A DNA stretch of 64,000 bases from contig NZ_JBLXJC010000002.1 of assembly GCF_048269205.1 (NCBI RefSeq), positions 558,001-622,000 of the forward strand, given 5' to 3'. Shown piece by piece: positions 53,760 to 62,325 of the stretch; the stretch's first letter is position 1; each line of letters opens with the position of its first letter. This DNA comes from Emcibacter sp048269205. GTDB taxonomy: Bacteria > Pseudomonadota > Alphaproteobacteria > Sphingomonadales > Emcibacteraceae. The notes beneath the pieces are model-generated. The model was not told where the DNA came from, did no database searches, and saw only the letters and a program-made list of their open reading frames with translations. The position numbers and the translations under genes are program-made.

Positions 53760-54518
53760 ATGACTGATAAAGATCGTAAAGCCGTTGCGGAATACGCCAC
53801 CCTTCTGGGGGATCACGCCCTGATCATGGGCCATCGCCTGTCGGAATGGTGCTATCTTGCCCCGTCCCTGGAGCTTGATGTGGCCATGTCCAACTGCGCC
53901 CTGGACTATATCGGCCAGGCCCGGGAACTGTTCACCTATGCCGGCGAAATGACCGGCAAGACCGAGGACGATATCGCCTATCTCCGCGACGAGATGGACT
54001 ATCGCAACCTGCTGCTGACCGAAATGCCCAACAACGACTGGGGCTACAGCATGGCCAAGCTGTTCTTCTTCAGCACCTTCGCCAAACTGTTTTATGAAAA
54101 ACTGATGCAGAGCAAGGACGAGACCCTGTCCGCCATTGGCGAGAAATCCCTGAAAGAAGTGAAGTACCATATGCGTTTCAGCGGCGAATGGCTGATCCGC
54201 CTTGGCGACGGCACCGAGGAAAGCCACGAACGCGCCCAGAAAGCCGTCGACGATGTCTGGATGTTCACCGGTGAAATGTTCACCATGAGCGACTTCGAAA
54301 AGCAAATGGCCGACAAGGGTATCGCCGTGGACGTCACTGCGTTGAAGTCCGACTGGGACAAGGCCGTCGATGAACTTCTGGCGGAAGCAACCCTGAAACG
54401 CCCGGAAAGCAACTGGATGCAGTCCGGCGGCAAACAGGGGCAGCACAGCGAATATATGGGCCATATCCTGTCAGAAATGCAATATATGCAGCGCCGCTAC
54501 CCCGATTGTAAGTGGTAG
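53760..54518 (+). CDS. paaC: 1,2-phenylacetyl-CoA epoxidase subunit PaaC
   Basis: A 252-residue structural subunit that pairs with PaaA, a ferritin-like protein without an active diiron site. LGDHALIMGHRLSEWCYLAP and ALDYIGQARELFTYAGEM are typical, as is the C-terminal EYMGHILSEMQYMQRRYP. TAAGGAGTGAC precedes the ATG. It is in the operon, 38 bases after paaB. Confidence 0.95.
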   Translation: MTDKDRKAVAEYATLLGDHALIMGHRLSEWCYLAPSLELDVAMSNCALDYIGQARELFTYAGEMTGKTEDDIAYLRDEMDYRNLLLTEMPNNDWGYSMAKLFFFSTFAKLFYEKLMQSKDETLSAIGEKSLKEVKYHMRFSGEWLIRLGDGTEESHERAQKAVDDVWMFTGEMFTMSDFEKQMADKGIAVDVTALKSDWDKAVDELLAEATLKRPESNWMQSGGKQGQHSEYMGHILSEMQYMQRRYPDCKW

Positions 54519-54530
54519 GATTACCGCAAG

Positions 54531-55037
54531 ATGACTGTTGCCAGCCCCTCATCTGAAACGGAAAAGGTCTGGGCCCTTCTCGAAGACGTGAAGGACCCGG
54601 AAATCCCTGTCCTGTCCATTGTCGATCTGGGCATTGCCCGGGAAGTCAATTTTGAAGATGACGGCTCTCTGGAAGTGGTTATCACGCCGACCTATTCCGG
54701 CTGCCCGGCCATGGATATGCTGGAAGAAGATATCAAGGCCGCCCTGGACAGTCACGGCTATAGCGGCTACCGGATCAAAACCTCCCTGTCACCTGTCTGG
54801 ACCACAGACTGGATGACGGAAACGGGCCGGGAAAAGCTGCGGGCCTACGGCATCGCGCCGCCGGAAAAAAGCACCGCCAACAAGAAGGTCCTGTTCGGCG
54901 GCCAGAAAGAAGTTTCCTGCCCGCATTGTGGATCAGATCATACCGAACAGATCAGCGAATTCGGGTCGACGGCCTGCAAGGCGCTCTATCGCTGTCTCGA
55001 CTGTCAGGAGCCGTTCGATTACTTTAAATGTATCTAA
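54531..55037 (+). CDS. paaD: Iron-sulfur assembly-type protein PaaD
   Basis: A 168-residue protein of the MIP18/SufT-like family, needed for maturation of the paa oxygenase. The N-terminal domain contains VKDPEIPVLSIVDLGIAR and ITPTYSGCPAMDMLEEDI. The C-terminal zinc-ribbon-like segment has CPHCGSDHTE and CLDCQEPF. It lies 12 bases after paaC and is separated from paaE by a hairpin. Confidence 0.93.
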   Translation: MTVASPSSETEKVWALLEDVKDPEIPVLSIVDLGIAREVNFEDDGSLEVVITPTYSGCPAMDMLEEDIKAALDSHGYSGYRIKTSLSPVWTTDWMTETGREKLRAYGIAPPEKSTANKKVLFGGQKEVSCPHCGSDHTEQISEFGSTACKALYRCLDCQEPFDYFKCI

Positions 55038-55080
55038 ACAATACCAGCTTAAAATAGACCCATAAATTACAAGAAATATT

Positions 55081-55098
55081 GGGGAACCCCGGTTCCCC
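55081..55098 (+). other. Hairpin between paaD and paaE
   Basis: GGGGAAC and GTTCCCC with the loop CCCG form a short, stable stem. It has no U-run behind it, so it is not a terminator; it may affect mRNA stability or relative expression. Confidence 0.5.
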
Positions 55099-55121
55099 GA
55101 TCGTCTTATCAGGAACTTAAT

Positions 55122-56204
55122 ATGCCGACTTTTCACAAACTCAAGATTGCGAACCTGCGCAGGGAGACGGAGGACACTGTCTCCATCGCCTTTCACGTGC
55201 CCGACAAGCTCAGGGAAGAATACAAATACATTCAGGGCCAGTATCTGACACTGAAAACCGTGATCGACGGCGAAGACACCCGCCGCTCCTATTCCATCTG
55301 TTCCGGCCTGTATGACGACGAGCTGAGGGTTGCGGTCAAGAAAGTGAAGGGCGGTCTGTTTTCCTCCTTTGCCAACGAGGTGCTGAAAGAAGGGGACGAG
55401 ATTGACGTCATGACCCCCATGGGCAACTTCTATACGGAGCTGCATCCGGAGCAGGAACATCATTATGTGGGCTTTGCCGCCGGCAGCGGCATTACCCCCC
55501 TGATGTCCATCATCAAAACCATTCTGGCCTATGAGCCGAAGAGCATTTTCACCCTGGTCTACGGCAACCGCTCCCGCAAGGAAATCATTTTCCGCGAGGA
55601 ACTGGTTGATCTTAAGAACCGCTTCATGGGGCGCTTTAACCTGATCAATATCCTCAGCCGTGAAGAATCCGAAGTGGAGCTGTTCCACGGGCGCATTGAT
55701 CGGTCAAAAGCTGCTGAAATTCTTGACCGGCTGATTCCGCCGGGCGGCGCCGATGAATATTATATCTGTGGCCCGGAATCCATGATCCATGATGTTTCCG
55801 GTCTTCTGGCAGAGCACAAGGTGGAAAAAAAGAATATCCACTTCGAACTCTTCACCTCTCCCATTGTACAAAAAGGCGAGGCCGCAGAGGTTGCGGAAGT
55901 CCCGGAAACCCTCTCCGACCATGTTGCCAAGGTCACCATCATTGTCGATGGCAACAGCACGGAATTCGAGCTGGAAACCGTCGGTGAAAACATCCTGGAT
56001 GCAGCGCTGGAGAAAGGCGCCGACCTGCCGTTTGCCTGCAAGGGCGGTGTGTGCTGTACCTGCCGCGCCAAACTGATCGAGGGCGAGGTAAATATGGATG
56101 TGAACTATTCCCTTGAGGAAGAGGAACTGGAAGCCGGCTTTATCCTGACCTGCCAGGCTCATCCGATCACCGACAAGGTTGTCGTCGATTTCGACGAGCG
56201 ATAG
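55122..56204 (+). CDS. paaE: 1,2-phenylacetyl-CoA epoxidase reductase PaaE
   Basis: A 360-residue electron-transfer protein that passes electrons from NADPH to PaaA. An FAD domain (RRSYSICSG, about 50-60) and an NAD domain (AAGSGITPLMSIIK) are followed by a plant-type 2Fe-2S domain at the C-terminus (CKGGVCCTCRAKL, then a final Cys in LTCQAHP). It ends the paa operon; a weak terminator follows. Confidence 0.95.
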   Translation: MPTFHKLKIANLRRETEDTVSIAFHVPDKLREEYKYIQGQYLTLKTVIDGEDTRRSYSICSGLYDDELRVAVKKVKGGLFSSFANEVLKEGDEIDVMTPMGNFYTELHPEQEHHYVGFAAGSGITPLMSIIKTILAYEPKSIFTLVYGNRSRKEIIFREELVDLKNRFMGRFNLINILSREESEVELFHGRIDRSKAAEILDRLIPPGGADEYYICGPESMIHDVSGLLAEHKVEKKNIHFELFTSPIVQKGEAAEVAEVPETLSDHVAKVTIIVDGNSTEFELETVGENILDAALEKGADLPFACKGGVCCTCRAKLIEGEVNMDVNYSLEEEELEAGFILTCQAHPITDKVVVDFDER

Positions 56205-56224
56205 TCTCGGTCATAGAACAAATT

Positions 56225-56256
56225 AAGGGGGTCACCTGTGGGCGGCCTCTTTTTTG
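56225..56256 (+). terminator. Possible terminator after paaE
   Basis: A short, imperfect stem (AGGGG...CCTCT with a G-T pair) and TTTTTT behind it. Confidence 0.5.
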
Positions 56257-56356
56257 TTGCCCCACTTTTGACATGTTGGCGTGAAAAAAGCTTGCAACTT
56301 AGGACTACATTTTCCACATTAGCCATAATGCAATAAAGACAGCGCGGATAAAAAAC

Positions 56357-57055
56357 ATGTCACTCGGACTGGCCCAAAGAAAAGAACTCCAGAAACGCAA
56401 ATCCCAACGCATGTGGATGCTCGTAAAAATGATCTTTTTCGCCACTCTGATCGGCGGAACGGCCTATTTCTCCTATGACACGGGACAGGAAATCGCCCGG
56501 CAGAACTACCGCTTTGCCCAGGACAAGTATGACCAGCTGGAAAAGGAAAACCAACAGCTCATCAAAGATCTGGGCAGCAACAAGGCCGAACTGGAACAAA
56601 TGCAGACCCTTATCCCCAATGACGAGATAAAGGGTCTTCTCCAGGTGGTCAGTAACAAGTCCTCAGAAGGTGTGGGCCTTGATCGAATGTCCCGCCTGAT
56701 CAGTGGTATGACCGCAACAGAAAGCTGTTCCGAGGAGTCCGAAGTGAAACGCTTCATGATCTCCACTATCGTCAATGTCACCGACAGCAATGTCAGTTTC
56801 GAGCGCGGCCTGATCACCATCACCGGCAGCGGCAGCCCGACCCTGAATGAGGAAGGCAACCCGGAAGCCTGGTTCGATCCGGCCAAGCCGGTCACCATCA
56901 CCTTTACCCTGCCAGGCGGGGAAAGCCAGGAGACCAGCGGCGTCCTGCCCCTTCATCAAAGTATCGTGCAGGGTGAAAAGGAATATCGTTTCAGCATGAC
57001 ACCGGGTCGACGCAGCTTTGTTGACGTGACGTTGCTCACCTGCGGTGTAAACTAG
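56357..57055 (+). CDS. Membrane-anchored coiled-coil protein, unknown
   Basis: A 232-residue protein. One membrane segment (about 22-42, MLVKMIFFATLIGGTAYFSY) is followed by a charged coiled coil (about 50-90: YDQLEKENQQLIKDLGSNKA) and a beta-rich C-terminal domain that may be periplasmic. A basic N-terminus puts it in the cytoplasm. No family recognised; the anchor-coiled-coil-domain layout resembles cell-envelope scaffolds. Nothing in the surroundings names a role. Confidence 0.7.
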   Translation: MSLGLAQRKELQKRKSQRMWMLVKMIFFATLIGGTAYFSYDTGQEIARQNYRFAQDKYDQLEKENQQLIKDLGSNKAELEQMQTLIPNDEIKGLLQVVSNKSSEGVGLDRMSRLISGMTATESCSEESEVKRFMISTIVNVTDSNVSFERGLITITGSGSPTLNEEGNPEAWFDPAKPVTITFTLPGGESQETSGVLPLHQSIVQGEKEYRFSMTPGRRSFVDVTLLTCGVN

Positions 57056-57061
57056 CCAGCC

Positions 57062-57691
57062 TTATTCCACATCAGTCGGAATGCACTCCTGGAACCAGTC
57101 CTTCATGGCAGTATGTTCCAGCATCCTTTCCGCATAAGCCTCTAGTGGAGCCTCCAAAAGCACCTGATAGGTTTTAAAACGGGAGACCACTGGTGCGTAC
57201 ATAGCATCAGCGATGGTAAAATGGCCGAACAGATATGGACCGCCGTAGGTTTCCAGACACTGCCTCCAGATTTGACATATCCTGTCCACTTCCCAGCCTA
57301 GCCTCCCCTCCAGTTTCGGCGGAGGAAATGTCTGCAGACACGCCATCGGCATTTGTCCGCGCACAGTAGGGAACCCGGCATGCATTTCTGCACTAATGGA
57401 ACGGGCATGAGCCCGGGTGGCCCGGTCCTCTGGCCAAAGATGTTTTTCCGCCGCGATTTCAGCAATATATTCACAGATCGCAAGGCTGTCCCAAATCAAC
57501 TGATTACCGTGACGCAAGGCCGGCACCCGTCCCGCAGGATTAAGCTTTAAAATCTCCGCCTCTCGTACGTCTGAAAACAAATCAACCAAGACTTCATGGA
57601 AAACAAGACCCGCTTCCTTCATGACCAGCCAAGGGCGCATAGACCAGCTGGAGGCATTTTTATTACCAATTATCAAAGAAAATTCTGACAT
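57062..57691 (-). CDS. Glutathione S-transferase-like protein
   Basis: A 209-residue protein of the thioredoxin-fold GST family. The active-site region is NKNASSWSMRPWL near residue 10, then AGRVPALRHGNQLIWDSLAI (glutathione-binding cis-Pro and Ser), and the helical C-terminal domain follows. ATG 57691 gives a normal length. It converges with the gene before it and diverges from the aminopeptidase. Confidence 0.88.
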   Translation of the reverse strand: MSEFSLIIGNKNASSWSMRPWLVMKEAGLVFHEVLVDLFSDVREAEILKLNPAGRVPALRHGNQLIWDSLAICEYIAEIAAEKHLWPEDRATRAHARSISAEMHAGFPTVRGQMPMACLQTFPPPKLEGRLGWEVDRICQIWRQCLETYGGPYLFGHFTIADAMYAPVVSRFKTYQVLLEAPLEAYAERMLEHTAMKDWFQECIPTDVE

Positions 57692-57767
57692 CTTTATCCC
57701 CGTTGCTTTATAAATTGTGGAAAGAAACAGTGAATCTGTTGCACATATCATAAGAGGTTATTTTCAC

Positions 57768-59183
57768 GTGGTCACATTAAATCTCGAAGGCCTGTCCGCC
57801 TTTTTCTCAGATCAGCTTTCCGCAAACAGTATTCCGGTTCATACGGTAAGCAAGGCCGGATTCAAGGACTGGCTTTCTTCTCTGACTGAAGCAGAGAAAA
57901 ACTGGGTGAATGCCAACGACTTCAACGGCAGCCGTCATTCCCGGCTGAGCTTCGCAGATGACAACGGCCGGATTTCCCGGGTCATTCTGGGTCTTGGCGA
58001 CGGTGACGAAAGGGCGGATCCCTGGGCCTTTGGCGGTCTTGCGAAATCCCTGCCGCCCGGAGACTATCATCTGGCGGATATTTCCGATCCACACGACCTC
58101 TATCACGCTTCCCTCGGCTGGGCGCTTGGTCAATATCAGTTCGAAAACTACCTCAAAGCGAAAAACAACAAAACCTCAAGGCTCTATCTGCCTGAAACAC
58201 AGGACAGGTCCCTGATCGCCTCTATTGTCCGCTCAACTTTTCTGGTCCGTGACCTGGTCAACACACCGACCTGCGATATGGGGCCGGACGAGCTTGCCGC
58301 TGCGGCATCAGAAATCGCCCGGGAATTTTCCGCCTCGATCCATGTCACTGTCGGCGATGAGCTTCTGGAAAAAGGCTACAATGCCATCCATACCGTCGGG
58401 CGAGCCGCGGAGAAGGCCCCTCGCCTGATCGACTTTTCCTGGGGCGATGAGAAGGCGCCCAAAGTCACCCTGGTGGGCAAGGGCGTCTGTTTTGATACCG
58501 GCGGCCTTGACCTGAAACCGTCAAGCGCCATGCTAATCATGAAAAAGGATATGGGCGGCGCCGCCCATGTGTTGGGCCTCGCGCGCCTGATCATGGAGCA
58601 GAAGCTCAATGTACGGCTCAGGGTGTTGATCCCGGCGGTAGAGAACAATGTCTCGGGCAACGCTTTCCGTCCGGGGGACATTATCCGGACCTACAAGGGC
58701 AAAACCGTGGAAGTGGGCAACACGGACGCGGAAGGACGGCTTGTGCTCTGCGACGCCCTGGCCCTGGCCACCGAGGAAAAACCGGAACTGATGATCGATT
58801 TTGCCACCCTGACCGGTGCGGCCCGTGTCGCCCTGGGGCCGGACATTCCGCCCTTTTTCACCGACAGCCAGAAGCTGGCAGACGATCTTGGACAACATGC
58901 CATCAGGCAGGGGGATCCGGTCTGGCGCCTGCCCCTCTACGGCCCCTATCTGAAGTTCATGGACAGCGACATCGCCGATCTGAACAACAACGGCTCCAGC
59001 CCCTTTGCCGGTGCCATTACCGCTGCCCTCTTCCTCAAGGAATTTACTGAAGGCGCTCGCGAATGGATGCATATCGACACCTATGCCTGGAACCAGTCCC
59101 CCCGCCCGGGACGACCAAAAGGCGGGGAAGCCATGGGCCTCAGAGCCGTCTTTTCCTATCTTGCAGACAGGTTCAAAAACTAA
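57768..59183 (+). CDS. M17 leucyl aminopeptidase family protein
   Basis: A 471-residue metallo-aminopeptidase that removes N-terminal residues. The start is GTG 57768 with AAGAGG 10 bases upstream; a longer reading frame from 57717 would overlap the divergent GST promoter. The M17 signature NTDAEGRLVLCDALALATEE is present, with LVGKGVCFDTGGLDLKPS and KKDMGG before it as metal and active-site motifs. It is followed by MarR and NlpC/P60 genes, which suggests peptide recycling. Confidence 0.92.
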   Translation: MVTLNLEGLSAFFSDQLSANSIPVHTVSKAGFKDWLSSLTEAEKNWVNANDFNGSRHSRLSFADDNGRISRVILGLGDGDERADPWAFGGLAKSLPPGDYHLADISDPHDLYHASLGWALGQYQFENYLKAKNNKTSRLYLPETQDRSLIASIVRSTFLVRDLVNTPTCDMGPDELAAAASEIAREFSASIHVTVGDELLEKGYNAIHTVGRAAEKAPRLIDFSWGDEKAPKVTLVGKGVCFDTGGLDLKPSSAMLIMKKDMGGAAHVLGLARLIMEQKLNVRLRVLIPAVENNVSGNAFRPGDIIRTYKGKTVEVGNTDAEGRLVLCDALALATEEKPELMIDFATLTGAARVALGPDIPPFFTDSQKLADDLGQHAIRQGDPVWRLPLYGPYLKFMDSDIADLNNNGSSPFAGAITAALFLKEFTEGAREWMHIDTYAWNQSPRPGRPKGGEAMGLRAVFSYLADRFKN

Positions 59184-59252
59184 TTAGCAAAAGCTATTGC
59201 GCATTGGTTAATATCTTGGCAATATCCCCCCTGACAAAGTTAAGGGGATACC

Positions 59253-59609
59253 ATGGAGTTTGAACTTAGTGGTCATCAGGGCCTGCGATTGTGGATGGAA
59301 ACCCTGACCAGTGGAGTGACCAGCAAAATTCCCGATCTGACCTCCCGGCAGATGGCTGTTCTGATGCGTGTCTACCTGGAAACTCAACCGCATACCGTCC
59401 GTGGGCTGGCCGCCGAGCTTGGCGTCTCGAAGCCGGTCATCACCCGGGCAATCGACACATTGAGTGCGCTTGGCTTTCTCAAACGTGTACGTGACGAAGC
59501 GGACAAAAGAAACGTGCTGATCCAGCGCACGGTCAAGGGAGCCGTGTTTCTGACCGATTTTGCGGAAATGATGGAAAAAGCGAACGAAAACGCCAAGACT
59601 AAACAATAG
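59253..59609 (+). CDS. MarR-family transcriptional regulator
   Basis: A 118-residue winged-helix protein, shorter than most MarR proteins. The helix-turn-helix is TVRGLAAELGVSKPVITRAI and the wing is RVRDEADKRNVLIQRT. AAGGGG precedes the ATG. It sits between the aminopeptidase and the NlpC/P60 gene and might control them. Confidence 0.85.
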   Translation: MEFELSGHQGLRLWMETLTSGVTSKIPDLTSRQMAVLMRVYLETQPHTVRGLAAELGVSKPVITRAIDTLSALGFLKRVRDEADKRNVLIQRTVKGAVFLTDFAEMMEKANENAKTKQ

Positions 59610-59637
59610 CGAAATATAGTGCCGAAAGGGGACAGTT

Positions 59638-60510
59638 ATGTCGCAAGAGACACCTGACTCCAGAATTACTCCCTGCCGCAAGGATATTGCTGCCGACTTC
59701 CTGAAAGATACTGTTCAGGCCGAAAAATATGTCCCCGGAGCCACATATCAGGTGGCCCGCGGCCTTGCCCCCCTATACGGCATTCCCGACAGGCATACGC
59801 CGTTGGTCAGCCAGTTGCTTTATGGTGAGATTTTCACGGTTTATGAGGAAAAGGACGGCTGGGCCTGGGGACAGGCGGCCCGTGACAACTATGTGGGATA
59901 TTGCCCTCTCGATTGCCTGAGCCCGGACATTTACGACAGTACCCATCATGTGGAGGCCCTCAGCACCCACATCTATGCGGAACCGGACCCGAAGAGCGAG
60001 CCCCTGCATCATATTTTCCAGATGTCCGAAGTCTGTGTTGCCAACCCCGCCCAGAACAAGGGCTTTGTCCAGCTTGTGGACGGCAACTGGATTTACGCCA
60101 CCCATATCAGCAATCACTATGGCACCGACCCGGTCGCCGAAGCCCTGAAGCTTCTTTATGCGCCCTATCTGTGGGGCGGAAAGAGCTGCGCCGGACTGGA
60201 CTGTTCAGCCCTGATCCAGCTTTCCTTTGCAACAACAGGTGTCTTCATGCCCAGGGACAGCGACCAGCAGGAATCCTGCATCGGCAGGGTGCTTGACGAT
60301 GATGACATCCCGCAGCGGGGTGACGTCGCCTTTTTCCCGGGACATGTGGGGTTCATGCTCGACGATATGCATCTTCTGCATGCCAATGCCCATCACATGC
60401 GGGTCAGCATCGATCCGCTGAAAGACGTGATCAACATCGTCAGCTTCCAGACCGACAAGCCGCCGCTCAGCTGCATCAGAAGACCGGAAAAACCATCCCC
60501 GACGGCATAA
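59638..60510 (+). CDS. NlpC/P60 peptidase with bacterial SH3 domains
   Basis: A 290-residue cysteine peptidase. Two SH3-like domains (about 30-95 and 105-165) precede the catalytic domain: Cys in GLDCSALIQLSF, His in FFPGHVGFM, and a third polar residue in LHANAH. The SH3b-NlpC layout matches YkfC-like gamma-D-glutamyl-L-diamino-acid endopeptidases, which cut murein peptides. No signal peptide is seen, so it should act in the cytoplasm. AAGGGG precedes the ATG. A terminator follows. Confidence 0.9.
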   Translation: MSQETPDSRITPCRKDIAADFLKDTVQAEKYVPGATYQVARGLAPLYGIPDRHTPLVSQLLYGEIFTVYEEKDGWAWGQAARDNYVGYCPLDCLSPDIYDSTHHVEALSTHIYAEPDPKSEPLHHIFQMSEVCVANPAQNKGFVQLVDGNWIYATHISNHYGTDPVAEALKLLYAPYLWGGKSCAGLDCSALIQLSFATTGVFMPRDSDQQESCIGRVLDDDDIPQRGDVAFFPGHVGFMLDDMHLLHANAHHMRVSIDPLKDVINIVSFQTDKPPLSCIRRPEKPSPTA

Positions 60511-60539
60511 AAAAAGCCGCCTGAAAACAGGCGGCTTTT
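60511..60539. terminator. Bidirectional terminator after the NlpC/P60 gene
   Basis: AAAAGCCGCCTG-AAAA-CAGGCGGCTTTT is a 12-bp stem with runs on both sides, between converging genes. Confidence 0.92.
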
Positions 60540-60560
60540 CAACTAATTATCGGAAAATCC

Positions 60561-61154
60561 TTACTGGACTTCACCTTCCACGGCGGCTTCTACAGCCTCT
60601 GTAACTTCTTCAACAGCCGGCAGACCCATCGGGCTTGCACTGAGGGAACGCAGATACAGGATCAGTTCGGCGCGATCTTCAGCTTTTTTCAGACCGGCAA
60701 AGGCCATCTTGGTGCCAGGCACAAAATCTTTCGGCTTGGTCAGGAAGTGGTCAAGGTCTTCATATGTCCAGGCACCGCCTTTGGCGACCAGGGCGTCGGA
60801 ATAACCGAAGCCGGCAACCGAGGCCTTCTCGCGGCCGACAATGTTCCACAGGTTCGGACCTGTACCGTTCTTGCCGCCTTCATCCGCGGTGTGACAGGCT
60901 TTACATTTCTTGAAGACTTTTTCACCGTCTTCTGCGCTGACGTCCTGAAGCAGGGCAGCCAGGGTCGGTCCCTTTTCTTCTACCTCGGCAGCAGCGCCCG
61001 CATCGGCAGCAGCCATTTCAACTTCGATCGGATAAGCATTCGCTTCCAGCGTTTCCTCATGGAAAATAATGTCGCCGAGATTGTTAATACCGATGACCAC
61101 CAACAGTGTAAGCAACACAGCCAGTGCAATTTTGTTCAACTCAAAGGAATCCAA
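60561..61154 (-). CDS. Membrane-anchored c-type cytochrome (CycM/c552-like)
   Basis: A 197-residue electron carrier that shuttles between the bc1 complex and cytochrome oxidase. An uncleaved N-terminal anchor (about 8-28, IALAVLLTLLVVIGINNLGD) is followed by an Ala/Glu-rich linker, the CKACHT haem site and the Met ligand in GTKMAFAGL. The C-terminus is again Glu/Val-rich. The start is TTG with GGGGAAGAG upstream. It is divergent from pheA, an arrangement typical of Alphaproteobacteria. Confidence 0.92.
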   Translation of the reverse strand: MDSFELNKIALAVLLTLLVVIGINNLGDIIFHEETLEANAYPIEVEMAAADAGAAAEVEEKGPTLAALLQDVSAEDGEKVFKKCKACHTADEGGKNGTGPNLWNIVGREKASVAGFGYSDALVAKGGAWTYEDLDHFLTKPKDFVPGTKMAFAGLKKAEDRAELILYLRSLSASPMGLPAVEEVTEAVEAAVEGEVQ

Positions 61155-61397
61155 AGCTCTTCCCCGTGGTTATTAATTCCAAATACCCGGAAACTGGCGA
61201 TATCTGAGGGAAACAACAGAATATGTGGCCAATTCCACCCTCTAGGATGTTCTTGTACAGATGTTTTTATTTAGTGACAAGAGATTCTTGTTGCAAAATA
61301 CGCCCGATATGTAGTCTATCTGAATGATCCTGTAGCAACGCAGGTCAAAGCCACAATTAAGAGAATAATTCGTCAGGAAGACAGACAGGGACCACAA

Positions 61398-62279
61398 ATG
61401 GCCACCACAGAGCAGACAAGCAGTACTTCAACCAATATGATCGCCTTTCAGGGAGAACCCGGTGCCTATTCCCATCTGGCCTGCCGGACGGTTTTTCCGG
61501 ATCGTGAAGCCCTGCCCTGCGCCACATTTGAAGCCGCCTTTGCCGCCGTGGAAGAAAAGCGTGCGGAATATGCCATGATCCCCATCGAAAATTCGGTGGC
61601 CGGACGGGTGGCCGACATCCACCAGCTTATGCCGCACAAAAACCTCCATATCGTGGGAGAGCATTTCCAGCGGGTCAATCATCACCTTCTGGTCCTGCCG
61701 GGAACGAAAATGGAAGACCTGGACCTGGTGCGCAGCCACGAGCAGGCGCTGGGTCAGTGCCGGGAACATATTTCCAAATGGGGCCTGAAAGCTGAAACCT
61801 ATACGGATACGGCCGGGGCCGCCAAGCTGCTGGCCCAGATCAAGGATCCGGGCATGGCCGCAATCGCCTCTTCCCTGGCCGGAGAAATTTACGGCCTTGA
61901 AAGCCTGAAACAAGGCATTGAGGATGCGGATCACAATACCACCCGCTTTCTGATTCTCAGTCGGGAAAACAAGGTCGCGCCGCTGGACCTCCCCTGCGTC
62001 ACCACCTTCATCTTCCAGACCCGCAACGTGCCGGCATCACTCTACAAGGCGCTGGGAGGCTTTGCCACCAACGGCATCAACATCACCAAACTGGAAAGCT
62101 ATCAGCTGGAAGGCACATTCAACGCCACTCAGTTTTATGCGGATATAGAGGGCCACCCCGAAGACCCGAGCGTCAAGCTGGCTATGGAAGAGCTGGACTT
62201 CTTCACAAATGAAGTCCGCATCCTCGGCACTTACCCGCAGGCCGATTATCGCATCGAGCAGCAAAAAAAATACAGCTGA
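61398..62279 (+). CDS. pheA: Prephenate dehydratase
   Basis: A 293-residue enzyme that converts prephenate to phenylpyruvate in phenylalanine synthesis. The catalytic domain has AFQGEPGAYSHLACR, IPIENSVAGRV and the DHNTTRFLIL motif with the conserved Thr. The C-terminal ACT domain (about 205-280) binds phenylalanine for feedback, with ITKLESYQLEG. There is no chorismate-mutase part, the usual state in Alphaproteobacteria. An AGGGA precedes the ATG. Confidence 0.95.
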   Translation: MATTEQTSSTSTNMIAFQGEPGAYSHLACRTVFPDREALPCATFEAAFAAVEEKRAEYAMIPIENSVAGRVADIHQLMPHKNLHIVGEHFQRVNHHLLVLPGTKMEDLDLVRSHEQALGQCREHISKWGLKAETYTDTAGAAKLLAQIKDPGMAAIASSLAGEIYGLESLKQGIEDADHNTTRFLILSRENKVAPLDLPCVTTFIFQTRNVPASLYKALGGFATNGINITKLESYQLEGTFNATQFYADIEGHPEDPSVKLAMEELDFFTNEVRILGTYPQADYRIEQQKKYS

Positions 62280-62289
62280 GCCTGTTTCT

Positions 62290-62325
62290 GGGCCTGAGCT
62301 TACTTCCGGGCCTAAGCTTACTTCC
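62290..62325. repeat. Two 18-bp tandem copies at the ilvD 3' end
   Basis: GGGCCTGAGCTTACTTCC (62290-62307) and GGGCCTAAGCTTACTTCC (62308-62325) differ by one base. The second copy includes the ilvD stop and last codons, so the 3' end appears duplicated. Confidence 0.7.
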
